Assembly (NCBI GenBank): GCA_029262275.1
Contig: JAJCZS010000007.1
Coordinates: 122,785-186,784 of the forward strand
Direction: 5' to 3'
Origin: Deltaproteobacteria bacterium
GTDB taxonomy: Bacteria; Desulfobacterota_D; UBA1144; Nemesobacterales; UBA2774
Length of the DNA: 64,000 bases
Shown here: positions 42,612 through 53,597 of the stretch, one piece after another
Numbering within the stretch: the stretch's first letter is position 1
Layout of the letters: every line of letters starts with the position of its first letter
Translations under genes and position numbers: made by a program
Notes under the pieces: model-generated
The model's database searches: none
The model's input: only the letters and a program-made list of their open reading frames with translations
Told to the model about the DNA's origin: nothing

Positions 42612-42626
42612 ATTATATTTATCGTC

Positions 42627-44708
42627 TTATAAATTTGTTAAAGAGGAAAAACGGCGAATCTCATTTTGCAGGTTATATAGATTAAAATAAATCCCTTTTT
42701 GAGCTAACAGCGAAGAATGAGTTCCCGATTCTGAGATTTCACCTTTATGAATTACAAGTATTCTGTCAGCTTCCCTTACGTTTGAGAGTCTATGGGCGAT
42801 TACTAGAGTCGTAGTGTCGCCCCCGTTGTCTCTTATGGTCTCCTGAATTTGTTTTTCAATATTAGCATCAATGTTTGAAGTGGCTTCGTCTAGAATCATA
42901 AACTTTGTTTTCTTAGAGAATACTTGGCTAATTGCAACTAGCTGTTTTTCCCCAGAAGATATCGAGCTTCTGTCACTCTGGGCGAGCCTGCCCATATTTC
43001 TTAGAGACGGCATGTCGTATCCACTCTCTTGATCGCCGTCGGATACATTCTTGCCAAATAAAAACAAGTCTTGAAACACTGCAGAGATATTTTCTCTTAA
43101 GAAGTCAGGGCTATAGTCTGTGATATTGATTCCGTCTAATAAAATTTCCCCTTTCTGAGCCTCGTAGAATCTCAGTATTAAATTAACAACCGTTGTTTTT
43201 CCTGATCCTGTAAGTCCTACCAAGGCCACAGTCTCTCCTGGGTTTAATTTAAAAGACACGTCTTTTAAAACCCATTCTTTATCATCGTACGAGAACCAAA
43301 CATTTTTAAATTCTAGCTCCCCTTTAATTTCTCCTTCTTTTTTTCCGACGCTATCTTCGGGAGTGGCATGCGAGAGCTCATATAAATTCTCGCTAGCTGC
43401 GGCTGCAGATTGAAAGATATTATATTTCTCCGCAAGCTCCATTATGGGTCTAAATAGGAGTCTCACATAGTACAGGTAGGCGATCAAAGCGCCCAGGGTT
43501 AAATCAAAGCTCAATACGTTTAAACCCCCGTACCAGAGAATAAACGCAACGGTGAAAACACTTGTAAACTCAATAAAAGGTCTAAATGTGGCATAGACCC
43601 AGAGCTGATCCATATTAGCCTTATAGTTCTCGCTATTTACCCCTTTGAACTTCTCATAGTTTTCTATCTCTTTGTTGTATAGTTTTATGAGAATAATTCC
43701 CCTGACACTCTCTTGAACAAAGGCGTTTAGCTTTGCAATTGATGTTCTGACGTCTCTATATACGGTTTTGAGTTTCATTCTAAAAAGACTAGCAAAAATA
43801 AGCATGAGCAAAGTCAATATGAATACAAAGACTGTAAGCTTTTTGTTCATGTAAAACATGACTACAAAAACTCCGATCACGACAAGTATGTCTTTAAAAA
43901 ACTGCACCATCACGGATGTATACATTTCATTTATAGCATTTATGTCATTTGTCACCCTTGTAGAGAGTCTTCCAACAGGATTTTTATCAAAAAAGGACTG
44001 GGGCAGTCTCATTATATGAGAAAACACAGTAACCCTCATTCCATGCATTATCTTATGCCCTGAATAGTTTAGAAGGTATGTGTACATCGAGCTGAATATA
44101 AATATTCCCAGTAGGCAAAGAAATAATATTGCCGCAAATCTGACAACATGGCTTATTTCATCAGATCGAAGAACTAGAAGATCTCCCCTGCTGAGCTCAC
44201 TTAAAGACGAGTAACTTATGTAGTCGTAATTACCTGTTTTTTTAAATATGCTTTGATTATTAGCAACAATCTCATTTACTTTCTGATAATTCTCTTTAGT
44301 TAGATCACTTTGATTTATTGCCAGATACCTCTCATTAGATACAAGGCCCAGTTTTTCTAAGTTGTGTCTGTCATCGTTATCTATCTCAGACATGTCGATT
44401 AAATATGAGCCGTCTTCAAGTGATAGAACTAAGGAAGGATATTGCTCTTTAATATCCAGGATTAATTTCTTTTGGGCCTCGTTGTCGGGCAGCTGCGCAA
44501 TTCTCCAGGAAGGGTAGATATATTTATCTACTGCCAGTTTAGCAATATAAGGCACCGTTAGCTCAAGCGCTGCGGTGACGATCATAAATATCAGAGCCAA
44601 AAACATAAATGTTCGATAAGGCCCTGTGTAGCTGTATAGCCATTTTATGATTTTTAAATCATAAGTCTTTTTGTCTTTTTTTGCTTCCTCATTATCCATT
44701 AATGCCAA
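42627..44708 (-). CDS. ABC half-exporter, catalytic-site subunit with degenerate signature (MdlB/BmrD-like)
   Basis: ABC exporter half of 693 aa, longer than usual. Between TM1 (about 33-60) and TM2 (about 190-212) is a soluble, probably periplasmic insert of some 120 residues. The NBD has Walker A 'GLTGSGKTT' (498-506), Q546, consensus Walker B 'MILDEAT' with Glu608, and switch His639 ('IAHRLS'). Its signature is 'SSGEK' instead of L-S-G-G-Q, and the Q-loop-to-signature distance is 39 residues, against 57 in the exporter at 11965. These defects complement those of that protein. GHMP kinase follows at 15 nt. Substrate unknown. Confidence 0.9.
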   Translation of the reverse strand: MALMDNEEAKKDKKTYDLKIIKWLYSYTGPYRTFMFLALIFMIVTAALELTVPYIAKLAVDKYIYPSWRIAQLPDNEAQKKLILDIKEQYPSLVLSLEDGSYLIDMSEIDNDDRHNLEKLGLVSNERYLAINQSDLTKENYQKVNEIVANNQSIFKKTGNYDYISYSSLSELSRGDLLVLRSDEISHVVRFAAILFLCLLGIFIFSSMYTYLLNYSGHKIMHGMRVTVFSHIMRLPQSFFDKNPVGRLSTRVTNDINAINEMYTSVMVQFFKDILVVIGVFVVMFYMNKKLTVFVFILTLLMLIFASLFRMKLKTVYRDVRTSIAKLNAFVQESVRGIILIKLYNKEIENYEKFKGVNSENYKANMDQLWVYATFRPFIEFTSVFTVAFILWYGGLNVLSFDLTLGALIAYLYYVRLLFRPIMELAEKYNIFQSAAAASENLYELSHATPEDSVGKKEGEIKGELEFKNVWFSYDDKEWVLKDVSFKLNPGETVALVGLTGSGKTTVVNLILRFYEAQKGEILLDGINITDYSPDFLRENISAVFQDLFLFGKNVSDGDQESGYDMPSLRNMGRLAQSDRSSISSGEKQLVAISQVFSKKTKFMILDEATSNIDANIEKQIQETIRDNGGDTTTLVIAHRLSNVREADRILVIHKGEISESGTHSSLLAQKGIYFNLYNLQNEIRRFSSLTNL

Positions 44709-44878
44709 GGTCTATATGCTCCTGAATTTTGAATATGATTTTATTCAATAATCCGTTCTTTCTATAAGTATAATCTTTTTGCAGAATTGTATAGGTTTTC
44801 AGTTTTAGATAATATTAAGTTTATTTACTGATTGTAAAAAATCAAAAACATTATCTATATGAACTAAGGAGACACCAG

Positions 44879-45181
44879 ATGATAAAGCACATAGTAATGT
44901 GGAGGCTAAAAGACACAGCCGCAGGAGCTACTAAAGAAGAAAATGCACTTAAATTAAAAGAAAGGCTTGAAGCATTGGTAGATGTAATAGATACCCTACA
45001 CGTAGCTGAAGTTGGAATTAATTATAATCCTTCTGATGCCGCGTTTGATGTTATTTTATATTCCGAGTTCGATAACAAAGAGGGCCTAGAGACTTATCAA
45101 AACCATCCGGAACATTTGAAAATAGTAGATTTTGTTGGAGAGATTAGAACAGATAGAGCAGTGGTCGATTACGAAGTTTGA
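44879..45181 (+). CDS. Dabb (stress-responsive A/B barrel) domain protein
   Basis: 100-aa protein with the Dabb start 'MIKHIVMWRLKD' and the closing 'YQNHPEHLKIVDFV', forming a dimeric ferredoxin-like barrel. Family members range from plant stress proteins to olivetolic acid cyclase, and most bacterial ones are uncharacterised. AAGGAG lies 8 nt before the ATG. It is a single gene between divergent ABC and convergent tsaD neighbours. Confidence 0.88.
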   Translation: MIKHIVMWRLKDTAAGATKEENALKLKERLEALVDVIDTLHVAEVGINYNPSDAAFDVILYSEFDNKEGLETYQNHPEHLKIVDFVGEIRTDRAVVDYEV

Positions 45182-45193
45182 GGCAGTTTTCAC

Positions 45194-46234
45194 TTAGGCG
45201 TTTTTAGCTTGTCCGCCTCGTCCCCGTCCGTATTTGGGTCTCGAAGTAGAAAAAGGAGTGATGCCGAGTTCTGATGTATCTCCTTTTTGAAACATAAAGC
45301 CGCCAAGGGAACCTATCATCGCAGCATTATCTGTGCAATATTTAGGAGACGGTATATATACAGAAACACCCTCTTTTTCTAGCTCTTCTTTGGATAACTC
45401 TCTAAGCCTGGAGTTGCATGCAACCCCGCCTGCTATAACAACCGAGTTAACGTCATTTTGTTTTGCAGCAATGATGGTCTTTTTAACCAGAGTTTCAACA
45501 ATTGCCTCCTGGTAACTTGCACATATGTCTTGAAGCTCTTCTTGGTTAGGATCTGGGTGCTTTCTAAGATAGTAAACCACCGATGTTTTTACTCCGCTAA
45601 AGCTAAAATCAAGAGTGGATGAGTTCATAAATGGCCTTGGAAAAGGGATTGCTTCACGGTTGCCTTTCTTTGCCAACTTATCTATTTCAATACCACCTGG
45701 ATAAGGAAGACCCAAAACTTTTGCGGCCTTATCAAATGCTTCTCCTGCAGCGTCGTCTCTTGTTTTCCCCAGCATTTCAAATTCTGTATAGCTACTTACA
45801 AGATATAGGCTTGTATGCCCACCTGAAACAACCAGTCCTACGAATGGAAATGAGATCTCGTGCTCTAAATGGATAGCAGACATGTGGGCTTGAAGATGGT
45901 TTACACCAATTAGCGGTACCCCTAGAGCAAAAGCCATGGCTTTTGCAGTTGAGAGTCCAACCATCAAAGCGCCTATGAGACCCGGCCCATTTGTTACGGC
46001 AACTCCGTCGATATCTTCTTTCGATACGCCAGCTTCTTTTATTGCCTTATCTATTACTGGCATTATAAGCTCAACATGTTTTCTGGAGGCAATCTCCGGT
46101 ACAACCCCTCCGTATTCCTTATGAATATCAATCTGTGATGCAACAATGTTAGAGCGTACTTTTGTTCCATCTTCTATAATTGCAGCAGATGTTTCATCAC
46201 ATGATGATTCTATGGCAAGTAAAGTTAGTGACAT
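45194..46234 (-). CDS. tsaD: tRNA N6-adenosine threonylcarbamoyltransferase
   Basis: Universal enzyme (Kae1/Gcp) making t6A37 in ANN-decoding tRNAs, working with TsaB, TsaC and TsaE. 346 aa with 'LAIESSCDETSAAI', metal-binding H-x-x-x-H in 'HLQAHMSAIHLEH', 'VSGGHTSLY', 'DFSFSGVKTSV' and 'GGVACNSRLR'. The track start is at 46276, but M-S-L-T-L-L-A-I-E-S-S-C at ATG 46234 is the family start. It converges with the Dabb gene 12 nt away and diverges from thiC. Confidence 0.96.
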   Translation of the reverse strand: MSLTLLAIESSCDETSAAIIEDGTKVRSNIVASQIDIHKEYGGVVPEIASRKHVELIMPVIDKAIKEAGVSKEDIDGVAVTNGPGLIGALMVGLSTAKAMAFALGVPLIGVNHLQAHMSAIHLEHEISFPFVGLVVSGGHTSLYLVSSYTEFEMLGKTRDDAAGEAFDKAAKVLGLPYPGGIEIDKLAKKGNREAIPFPRPFMNSSTLDFSFSGVKTSVVYYLRKHPDPNQEELQDICASYQEAIVETLVKKTIIAAKQNDVNSVVIAGGVACNSRLRELSKEELEKEGVSVYIPSPKYCTDNAAMIGSLGGFMFQKGDTSELGITPFSTSRPKYGRGRGGQAKNA

Positions 46235-46300
46235 TCTATCTATTTTACTAGACTTGCTCACATTCACAACTATCACGACTATTGCAACAATAAGATGAGA

Positions 46301-46329
46301 TTGCGCTTTTCTCTCAATACTTTTATACT
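46301..46329 (+). promoter_or_regulatory. Candidate promoter of thiC
   Basis: TTGCGC (46301-46306), a 17-nt spacer and TATACT (46324-46329) predict a transcript start near 46336 and a leader of about 60 nt. That is too short for a TPP riboswitch, and no THI-box sequence (CTGAGA) is present. Confidence 0.55.
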
Positions 46330-46353
46330 ATGAGTAGTTTAGTTGTTAATTGA

Positions 46354-48303
<1,950 letters not shown>

Positions 48304-48360
48304 TTTTATAAATATATATATCTGAAATATTACCTCTAATAATCTTCTCAGGAGAAATTC

Positions 48361-49359
48361 ATGAGCAACCAGACTTTTACTGCATACGTAGTTGATGAAG
48401 TTGAAAAAGGTGTATTTGAAAGAAATATAAAAGAGAGAACAATGGATGATCTGCCCGAGGGCAACGTTGTGGTTAGAGTTCATTATTCCTCTCTCAATTA
48501 CAAGGACGCACTATCAGCTACAGGGAATAAAGGCGTTACGAGAAACTTCCCACATTCTCCTGGAGTTGACGCATCCGGTGTAATAGAGGAGAGCTCTGAT
48601 GATAGATTTTCTCCCGGTCAGGAGGTCATAGTTCACGGCTATGACTTAGGATGTAATACATCCGGTGGTTTTAGTGAATATATCAGAGTACCTGCAGATT
48701 GGGTGGTTCCTATGCCTGAAGGATTGTCACTTAGGGAAAGCATGATATTTGGTACTGCAGGATATACAGCTGCGTATTCAGTACAAAGGCTTGAAGAGTT
48801 TGGTGTTACACCAGAGAAAGGAGAGGTGCTTGTTACAGGAGCAACAGGAGGGGTAGGTAGTGTTGCTGTAGCCATTTTAGCTAAGGCTGGCTACAACGTA
48901 GTAGCTTCAACGGGCAAGACAGACCAGGCTCAATTCTTATTGGACCTAGGAGCAAAAGAGGTGATTAGTAGAGATGACGCGACGGATGATTCAGGAAGAC
49001 CTCTTCTAAAAGGCAGGTGGTCGGGTGTGGTTGATACCGTGGGTGGTGAGATTTTGGCAACTGCTATCAAATCTACAAATCCAAGAGGTATTGTTACTTG
49101 TTGTGGAAATGTAGCTTCGGCTGATCTCCCCATAAATGTATTTCCCTTTATATTAAGAGGTGTTTCATTAGTTGGAATTGATTCCCAAGACTCTCCCATG
49201 GAGCAAAGGCAGAAGATTTGGCAGAGAATGGCATCTGATTGGAAAATTGATACTCTAGAAGATCTAACTACTGAGATAACTCTCCAAGAGCTTGATACTA
49301 ATATCGAACTTATACTTAAAGGCGGCCAAAAGGGTAGAGTTCTTGTAAATCTTTCTTAA
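48361..49359 (+). CDS. acuI: YhdH/AcuI-family NADPH-dependent oxidoreductase
   Basis: Zinc-independent medium-chain reductase of 332 aa, matching YhdH/YhfP/AcuI (acrylyl-CoA reductase type). It has 'YSSLNYKDALSATGNKGVTR', 'FPHSPGVDASGVI', 'FGTAGYTAAYSV', nucleotide loop 'VTGATGGVGSVAV' and 'GVVDTVGGEILA'. AcuI reduces toxic acrylyl-CoA to propionyl-CoA, notably in DMSP users, but housekeeping paralogs are common and the substrate is not certain. AGGAG lies 7 nt before the ATG. Confidence 0.9.
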   Translation: MSNQTFTAYVVDEVEKGVFERNIKERTMDDLPEGNVVVRVHYSSLNYKDALSATGNKGVTRNFPHSPGVDASGVIEESSDDRFSPGQEVIVHGYDLGCNTSGGFSEYIRVPADWVVPMPEGLSLRESMIFGTAGYTAAYSVQRLEEFGVTPEKGEVLVTGATGGVGSVAVAILAKAGYNVVASTGKTDQAQFLLDLGAKEVISRDDATDDSGRPLLKGRWSGVVDTVGGEILATAIKSTNPRGIVTCCGNVASADLPINVFPFILRGVSLVGIDSQDSPMEQRQKIWQRMASDWKIDTLEDLTTEITLQELDTNIELILKGGQKGRVLVNLS

Positions 49360-49557
49360 TAGGATATTGCCTAACAATTGGGCTTTACGTGCTTATTTTT
49401 TACGCTCCTTAACCAATTCTCTGTTCAAACAAGAAAGACCTTTATATGTTTACATTGCATAATTTGTTGCCTGAAATCATTGTAACCTTCCCAAATAGCT
49501 GAATTTATTTGCCATTACTTATTTTTCTTTAACTCGACTCCCTTCTACTCTGATAAG
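49360..49557 (+). other. Intergenic region upstream of the amtB sigma-54 promoter
   Basis: About 200 nt without a gene. It should hold enhancer (NtrC-type) sites for the sigma-54 promoter, but I found no clear TGCAC-N-GTGCA dyad by eye. Confidence 0.4.
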
Positions 49558-49573
49558 TGGCATTACTATTGCA
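49558..49573 (+). promoter_or_regulatory. Sigma-54 (RpoN) promoter of amtB
   Basis: TGGCAT-TACTA-TTGCA matches the -24/-12 consensus TGGCAY-N5-TTGCA at every fixed position, with GG and GC correctly spaced. Predicted +1 is near 49584, 25 nt before the amtB ATG. It fits nitrogen-limited expression. Confidence 0.85.
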
Positions 49574-49608
49574 ATTATAGTAATTACACAAAAGGAGGTA
49601 TTGGAGAT

Positions 49609-50928
49609 ATGTTAAAATTAGCCCCTAAAGGGATTTTTCTGTCCCTTTTATCAATTTTACTATTTGTTCCCACATTAGCTTTTGCTCAAGATGGACTAGA
49701 CACCGGAGATACAACCTGGATCATGGTATCCAGTGCTCTTGTATTGTTTATGATGATTCCCGGCTTAGCACTTTTCTATGGCGGTCTTGTTGGAAAGAAG
49801 AATGTGCTCTCAGTATTGATGCAGTGTTTTATGATTACTGCGGTTGTCACTGTAATCTGGACAGTAATTGGTTACAGTCTCACATTTGATACGGTAGGCA
49901 TGGTTCCAGGAGAATGGAATATTCATGCTTTTGTAGGAGGTCTTAACAAAACTTTCTTAGGCGGTATTACCCCTGACACCCTATCTGGAAGCATCCCAGA
50001 GTTAGTATTCTTTATTTTTCAGCTAACATTTGCAATTATTACACCTGGACTTTTCGTTGGTGCATTTGCTGAGAGAATGAAATTCTCGGCGGTCGTATGG
50101 TTTGTCATACTTTGGGTGATCCTTGTCTACTTCCCGATTGCACATATGGTATGGGGAGGCGAGGGATCGTTCCTTGGTGACATGGGTGTGATCGATTTCG
50201 CAGGAGGAATCGTAGTTCATATAACAGCCGGTATGGCGGCACTAGTTGCAGCTGTTATGGTGGGTAGGAGAAAAGGTTATCCACTTCCTACACCACCTCA
50301 TAATATGACCATGACTCTTACCGGAACAGCCATGCTATGGGTTGGCTGGTTTGGGTTTAATGGTGGTAGTGCTCTTGCGGCTAATGGACAGGCTGCTATG
50401 GCTATAGTAGTCACTCAGATTTCACCATCTGTAGCTGCTCTTACTTGGATAGCTATTGAGTGGTTGAAAAATGGTAAGCCAAGTGCTCTTGGTTTTGCTA
50501 CAGGTGCAATTGCCGGCCTTGCAGCAATTACTCCTGCCTCAGGAACTGTAGGCCCAATTGGAGCAATCGCAATAGGTTTCGCCGCTGCTATCTTGGCATA
50601 CGTAGCCGCAACATGGCTCAAGTATCAGTTCAAATACGATGATGCGCTCGATGTTGTAGGTGTTCACGGTGTAGGAGGATTTGTCGGTATCATACTTGTT
50701 TCCTTCTTTGCTTCAGCCGCTTTGGGCGGAAGTGTCGTGGACTTAGATATTCCCGGTCAGCTTAAAGTACAGGCATTTGGCGCTTTCTTCACCATCGTCT
50801 ACGCGGGAATAATCTCTTTTGTTATTTTAAAGCTAATCGATGTATTTGTTGGACTTAGGGTTACTGATGAGGAAGAGGTCCAAGGACTCGACTACTCAGA
50901 CCATGGTGAGTCAGGATACGATATCTAG
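49609..50928 (+). CDS. amtB: Ammonium transporter
   Basis: Amt/Rh channel of 439 aa conducting ammonia or ammonium. A signal peptide (about 1-27, ending 'TLAFAQDG') precedes 11 TM helices. The conserved 'LALFYGGLVGKKNVLSVLMQ', 'GGIVVHITAGMAALVAA' and 'VVGVHGVGGFVGIIL' contain the twin pore His. 'GWFGFNGGSALAANG' is also typical. AAGGAGG precedes the ATG and a sigma-54 promoter lies 36-51 nt upstream. No PII gene is adjacent, although the PII-modifying glnD is 6.5 kb downstream. A strong terminator follows. Confidence 0.97.
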   Translation: MLKLAPKGIFLSLLSILLFVPTLAFAQDGLDTGDTTWIMVSSALVLFMMIPGLALFYGGLVGKKNVLSVLMQCFMITAVVTVIWTVIGYSLTFDTVGMVPGEWNIHAFVGGLNKTFLGGITPDTLSGSIPELVFFIFQLTFAIITPGLFVGAFAERMKFSAVVWFVILWVILVYFPIAHMVWGGEGSFLGDMGVIDFAGGIVVHITAGMAALVAAVMVGRRKGYPLPTPPHNMTMTLTGTAMLWVGWFGFNGGSALAANGQAAMAIVVTQISPSVAALTWIAIEWLKNGKPSALGFATGAIAGLAAITPASGTVGPIGAIAIGFAAAILAYVAATWLKYQFKYDDALDVVGVHGVGGFVGIILVSFFASAALGGSVVDLDIPGQLKVQAFGAFFTIVYAGIISFVILKLIDVFVGLRVTDEEEVQGLDYSDHGESGYDI

Positions 50929-50965
50929 TTCACTTTTATAGTAAGTAAATCTAATAAAAACTCTC

Positions 50966-50995
50966 AAGGGGCAGTTAATATGCTGCCCCTTTTTT
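50966..50995 (+). terminator. Rho-independent terminator of amtB
   Basis: AAGGGGCAG (50966-50974) and CTGCCCCTT (50983-50991) form a 9-bp stem with an 8-nt loop, followed by a T-run. It is the clearest intrinsic terminator in the window. Confidence 0.95.
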
Positions 50996-51029
50996 ATAAC
51001 GACACTGACACTATTTAATTTCCCTTAAC

Positions 51030-51057
51030 TTGAAAATTGATATTTTGATCTTATGAT
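51030..51057 (+). promoter_or_regulatory. Promoter of arfB, leaderless geometry
   Basis: TTGAAA (51030-51035), a 16-nt spacer and TATGAT (51052-51057), with the arfB ATG only 8 nt after the -10. Transcription should start at or within 1-2 nt of the A of ATG. No Shine-Dalgarno is present. Confidence 0.6.
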
Positions 51058-51065
51058 TGAATACA

Positions 51066-51491
51066 ATGATTCAAGTCACACCTGAAATATCTATAGATGA
51101 GAATGAGATTGAGCTTGACTTTATAAGATCCTCAGGGCCTGGGGGTCAAAATGTAAATAAAGTCTCTACAGCGGTGCAGCTTAAGTTCGATATAAGTGCT
51201 TCTCCTAATCTTGCGCCAGCAGTAAAAAAGAGATTGTTAAATTTAGCCGGCAGCAAGGTGACCAAAGAGAATATATTAATTATCGAGGCCTCTGCCTTTA
51301 GGTCCCAAGAAAAAAACCGAGGTGATGCTCTCTCCCGTTTGATCGATCTAATCCAAAGAGCGTCTAAAAAACCAAAGCCAAGACATAAGACAAAACCAAC
51401 TTTTGCATCAAAACGAAAGCGACTTGAATCAAAAAAGCATAAGGGGAAGGTAAAGAAAATGAGGCGCACCCCCCCAGTAACAGATGAATGA
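51066..51491 (+). CDS. arfB: Alternative ribosome-rescue factor ArfB (YaeJ)
   Basis: Codon-independent peptidyl-tRNA hydrolase that frees ribosomes stalled without a stop codon. 141 aa with the GGQ loop 'RSSGPGGQNVNKVSTAV', the release-factor domain (to about residue 105) and a Lys/Arg-rich tail that enters the empty mRNA channel. No codon-recognition domain is present, which separates it from RF1/RF2. The track start is TTG 51057. ATG 51066 fits both the family and the leaderless promoter. The gene stands alone after the amtB terminator. Confidence 0.93.
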   Translation: MIQVTPEISIDENEIELDFIRSSGPGGQNVNKVSTAVQLKFDISASPNLAPAVKKRLLNLAGSKVTKENILIIEASAFRSQEKNRGDALSRLIDLIQRASKKPKPRHKTKPTFASKRKRLESKKHKGKVKKMRRTPPVTDE

Positions 51492-51546
51492 TAAAAACAT
51501 TTGATTAGGTTAGGCGGGCTGGTAGACTACCGTCACAAATTTTGCT

Positions 51547-51768
51547 ATGACCAAAGATAATAACAACCAACAGACTTGTCGTTGCGGTTACACAAGAGAC
51601 CACCCATGGATAGTGCCTAAACCAAGCTATTCTTTTTGGGGTTGGATTCTTGTTGGCACAGGTATAAGCCATCCTCCGAACGAAGTCAAATTTGAATGTG
51701 ATAAGTGTGGTGAGGTCTTTGAGAGGATCACGGATCCCGTTCTTTTAAAAAACCATTCCTACAAGTAG
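51547..51768 (+). CDS. Small zinc-ribbon-like protein, unknown function
   Basis: 73-aa protein with two Cys pairs, C-R-C near residue 11-13 and C-D-K-C-G near 51-55, spaced as for one zinc site. A middle segment 'YSFWGWILVGTGISHPP' is hydrophobic and aromatic. I do not recognise a family. It could be a small metal-binding or redox protein. No Shine-Dalgarno precedes the ATG. Codon use looks like the neighbours and the frame is bounded on both sides by clear gaps, which supports a real gene. Confidence 0.65.
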   Translation: MTKDNNNQQTCRCGYTRDHPWIVPKPSYSFWGWILVGTGISHPPNEVKFECDKCGEVFERITDPVLLKNHSYK

Positions 51769-51839
51769 TTTCTCAACTTTTTCTAACAATTCGTATATAG
51801 TAATTATCAATTATCTCATGTTTGGAGTAAATATTTCCT

Positions 51840-52751
51840 ATGCGTCAGAAACTCATGACAATAAGTATGGCTTTGATTATTGTTCTATTTCTATCCTCCT
51901 GTAGCACTAGATGTATTTCTGTAACTGATGAGGAGCTTGAAGTTATCGGCCAGCTCATCTTCATTAATGAAGGTGCTGGAAAAGTGGAGAACCTCACAAC
52001 CTGGAATGAGGGTGAGGAGTTTGCCTCAATGGGAATAGGCCATTTTATATGGTATCCAGAAGGTAAGCAGTACAGGTTCTATGAAATTTTTCCTGTTGTT
52101 TATGAGTTTATTAAATCTAACGGTGGTGTACCTCCTAAGTGGATGGAAGAGATGGCATCCTTTGATCTCCCTTGGGACTCGCGGGAACAGTTTTACAGTC
52201 AATTCCAAACCCCAAAGATGCATTCTCTAAGAGAATTTTTGTTAGAAACAATCCCACAGCAATCGCTCTTTATGGCAGGCCGCTTAGAGGACAGTTTGCC
52301 TAAAATACTAGAAGCAGCACCTCCAGCGCAGCGTGAACACATCAAAAAGCAATTTTACCGAGTAGCTAACTCACCAATGGGAATGTACGTGTTAATAGAC
52401 TACGTAAACTTCAAAGGAGAAGGCACTCTTGAGACAGAGCGCTATAACGGGCTGGGCTGGGGACTTCTTCAAATCCTACAAGGTATGAATGGAACACAGC
52501 AAGGCATGCCTGCTCTTGAAGAATTTGCTGCGGGTGCAGAGAGGGTATTGCTTAGACGTGTAGACAACTCTCCTCCGGAGAGGGGCGAGAAAAGGTGGAT
52601 CCCAGGTTGGAAAAACAGGATTAAAACATACACATCACCAGAGATTATTTCCTACTATAATTCTGACAATTCTACCAATGAAACTGGCTACGGAAATCTA
52701 AAAGAAGTAATGAATGAAATCTATAGAGATTTGGTATGTAGCCAGACTTGA
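51840..52751 (+). CDS. Lipoprotein with lysozyme-like features, putative
   Basis: 303-aa exported protein with lipobox 'LFLSSCS' (Cys at about 21). The N-terminal domain has 'IFINEGAGKVENLTTWNEGE' then 'FASMGIGHFIWYPEG'. A Glu followed by a G-I-G-H strand resembles the active region of GH24-like lysozymes, so a peptidoglycan-related role is suspected, not shown. The rest is helical with 'RYNGLGWGLLQILQGM' and a conserved-looking 'W-I-P-G-W-K-N-R-I' near the C-terminus. TTGGAG lies upstream. TSUP follows at 15 nt. Confidence 0.65.
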   Translation: MRQKLMTISMALIIVLFLSSCSTRCISVTDEELEVIGQLIFINEGAGKVENLTTWNEGEEFASMGIGHFIWYPEGKQYRFYEIFPVVYEFIKSNGGVPPKWMEEMASFDLPWDSREQFYSQFQTPKMHSLREFLLETIPQQSLFMAGRLEDSLPKILEAAPPAQREHIKKQFYRVANSPMGMYVLIDYVNFKGEGTLETERYNGLGWGLLQILQGMNGTQQGMPALEEFAAGAERVLLRRVDNSPPERGEKRWIPGWKNRIKTYTSPEIISYYNSDNSTNETGYGNLKEVMNEIYRDLVCSQT

Positions 52752-52766
52752 TCTAATATATCATCC

Positions 52767-53582
52767 ATGGAATTTTCCTGGGTTACCTATGTAATTAGCC
52801 TCTTGGCTGCGGGCGTGTTTTCAGGTTTTATAGCCGGCCTTTTTGGAGTAGGCGGAGGCATTGTCCGCATACCCATATTTTTATTCCTCTTCCCACTGTT
52901 TGGAATTCACTCGGACGTTCTTATGCATATGGCAGCTGGAACATCGCTTATGCTAGCTCTTCCCTCGTCAATTATGGCTTCTCATGCTCAGTATAAAGCA
53001 GGTAATCTGGATCTGAATTTTCTAAAGGGATGGGTTCCAGCACTCGTGGTAGGAGTTGTTCTTGGTATATTCGTGATGCGCTATGTCTCAAGCCATTTTT
53101 TGGAGCAGGTGTTTGCAATAGTTATTCTTATTATTTCCATACAGATGTTTTTTACAAGTAGTGAATTCAAAGTCACAAAAGAATTTCCGGGTTTTATTAT
53201 GAAATCTCTCTCAGCATTCTTTATAGGAGTTCTTTCAACTATTATGGGGCTCACAGGGGGCACATTTACCACCCCAGTGCTGACTGCATATGGATACTCA
53301 ATTCACCGCTCTATAGCTGTTGCAACTGCGGGAGGATTCTTTATTAGTATTTTTGGCACAGGGGGTTCTATAATTAATGGTCTTGGGATATATGGCCGGC
53401 CTGGGTTTTCCATAGGGTACGTAGATTTAACTGCTGTGCTTGTTATGATAATTCCAATAATCATTATGGCCCCACAAGGGGTGAGGCTTGCTAATCATCT
53501 CAGCAAAGGAAGGCTCAGAAAAATATTTTCAATTTTCTTGTTTATCGTAGCTTTAGATATGATAAGGGGTCTTTATTTTTAA
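52767..53582 (+). CDS. TSUP-family (TauE/SafE) membrane transporter
   Basis: 271-aa permease with about eight TM helices. It has the TSUP repeat pair 'GFIAGLFGVGGGIVRIPIFL' and 'STIMGLTGGTFTTPVLTAYG', each ending a Gly-rich loop. It presumably moves sulfite, sulfoacetate or related anions, substrate unknown. It is co-directional with the lipoprotein upstream (15 nt) and yqgF downstream (15 nt), so these may share a transcript. It differs clearly from the TSUP protein at 35559. Confidence 0.9.
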   Translation: MEFSWVTYVISLLAAGVFSGFIAGLFGVGGGIVRIPIFLFLFPLFGIHSDVLMHMAAGTSLMLALPSSIMASHAQYKAGNLDLNFLKGWVPALVVGVVLGIFVMRYVSSHFLEQVFAIVILIISIQMFFTSSEFKVTKEFPGFIMKSLSAFFIGVLSTIMGLTGGTFTTPVLTAYGYSIHRSIAVATAGGFFISIFGTGGSIINGLGIYGRPGFSIGYVDLTAVLVMIIPIIIMAPQGVRLANHLSKGRLRKIFSIFLFIVALDMIRGLYF

Positions 53583-53597
53583 TAACGGCAAAATAAA

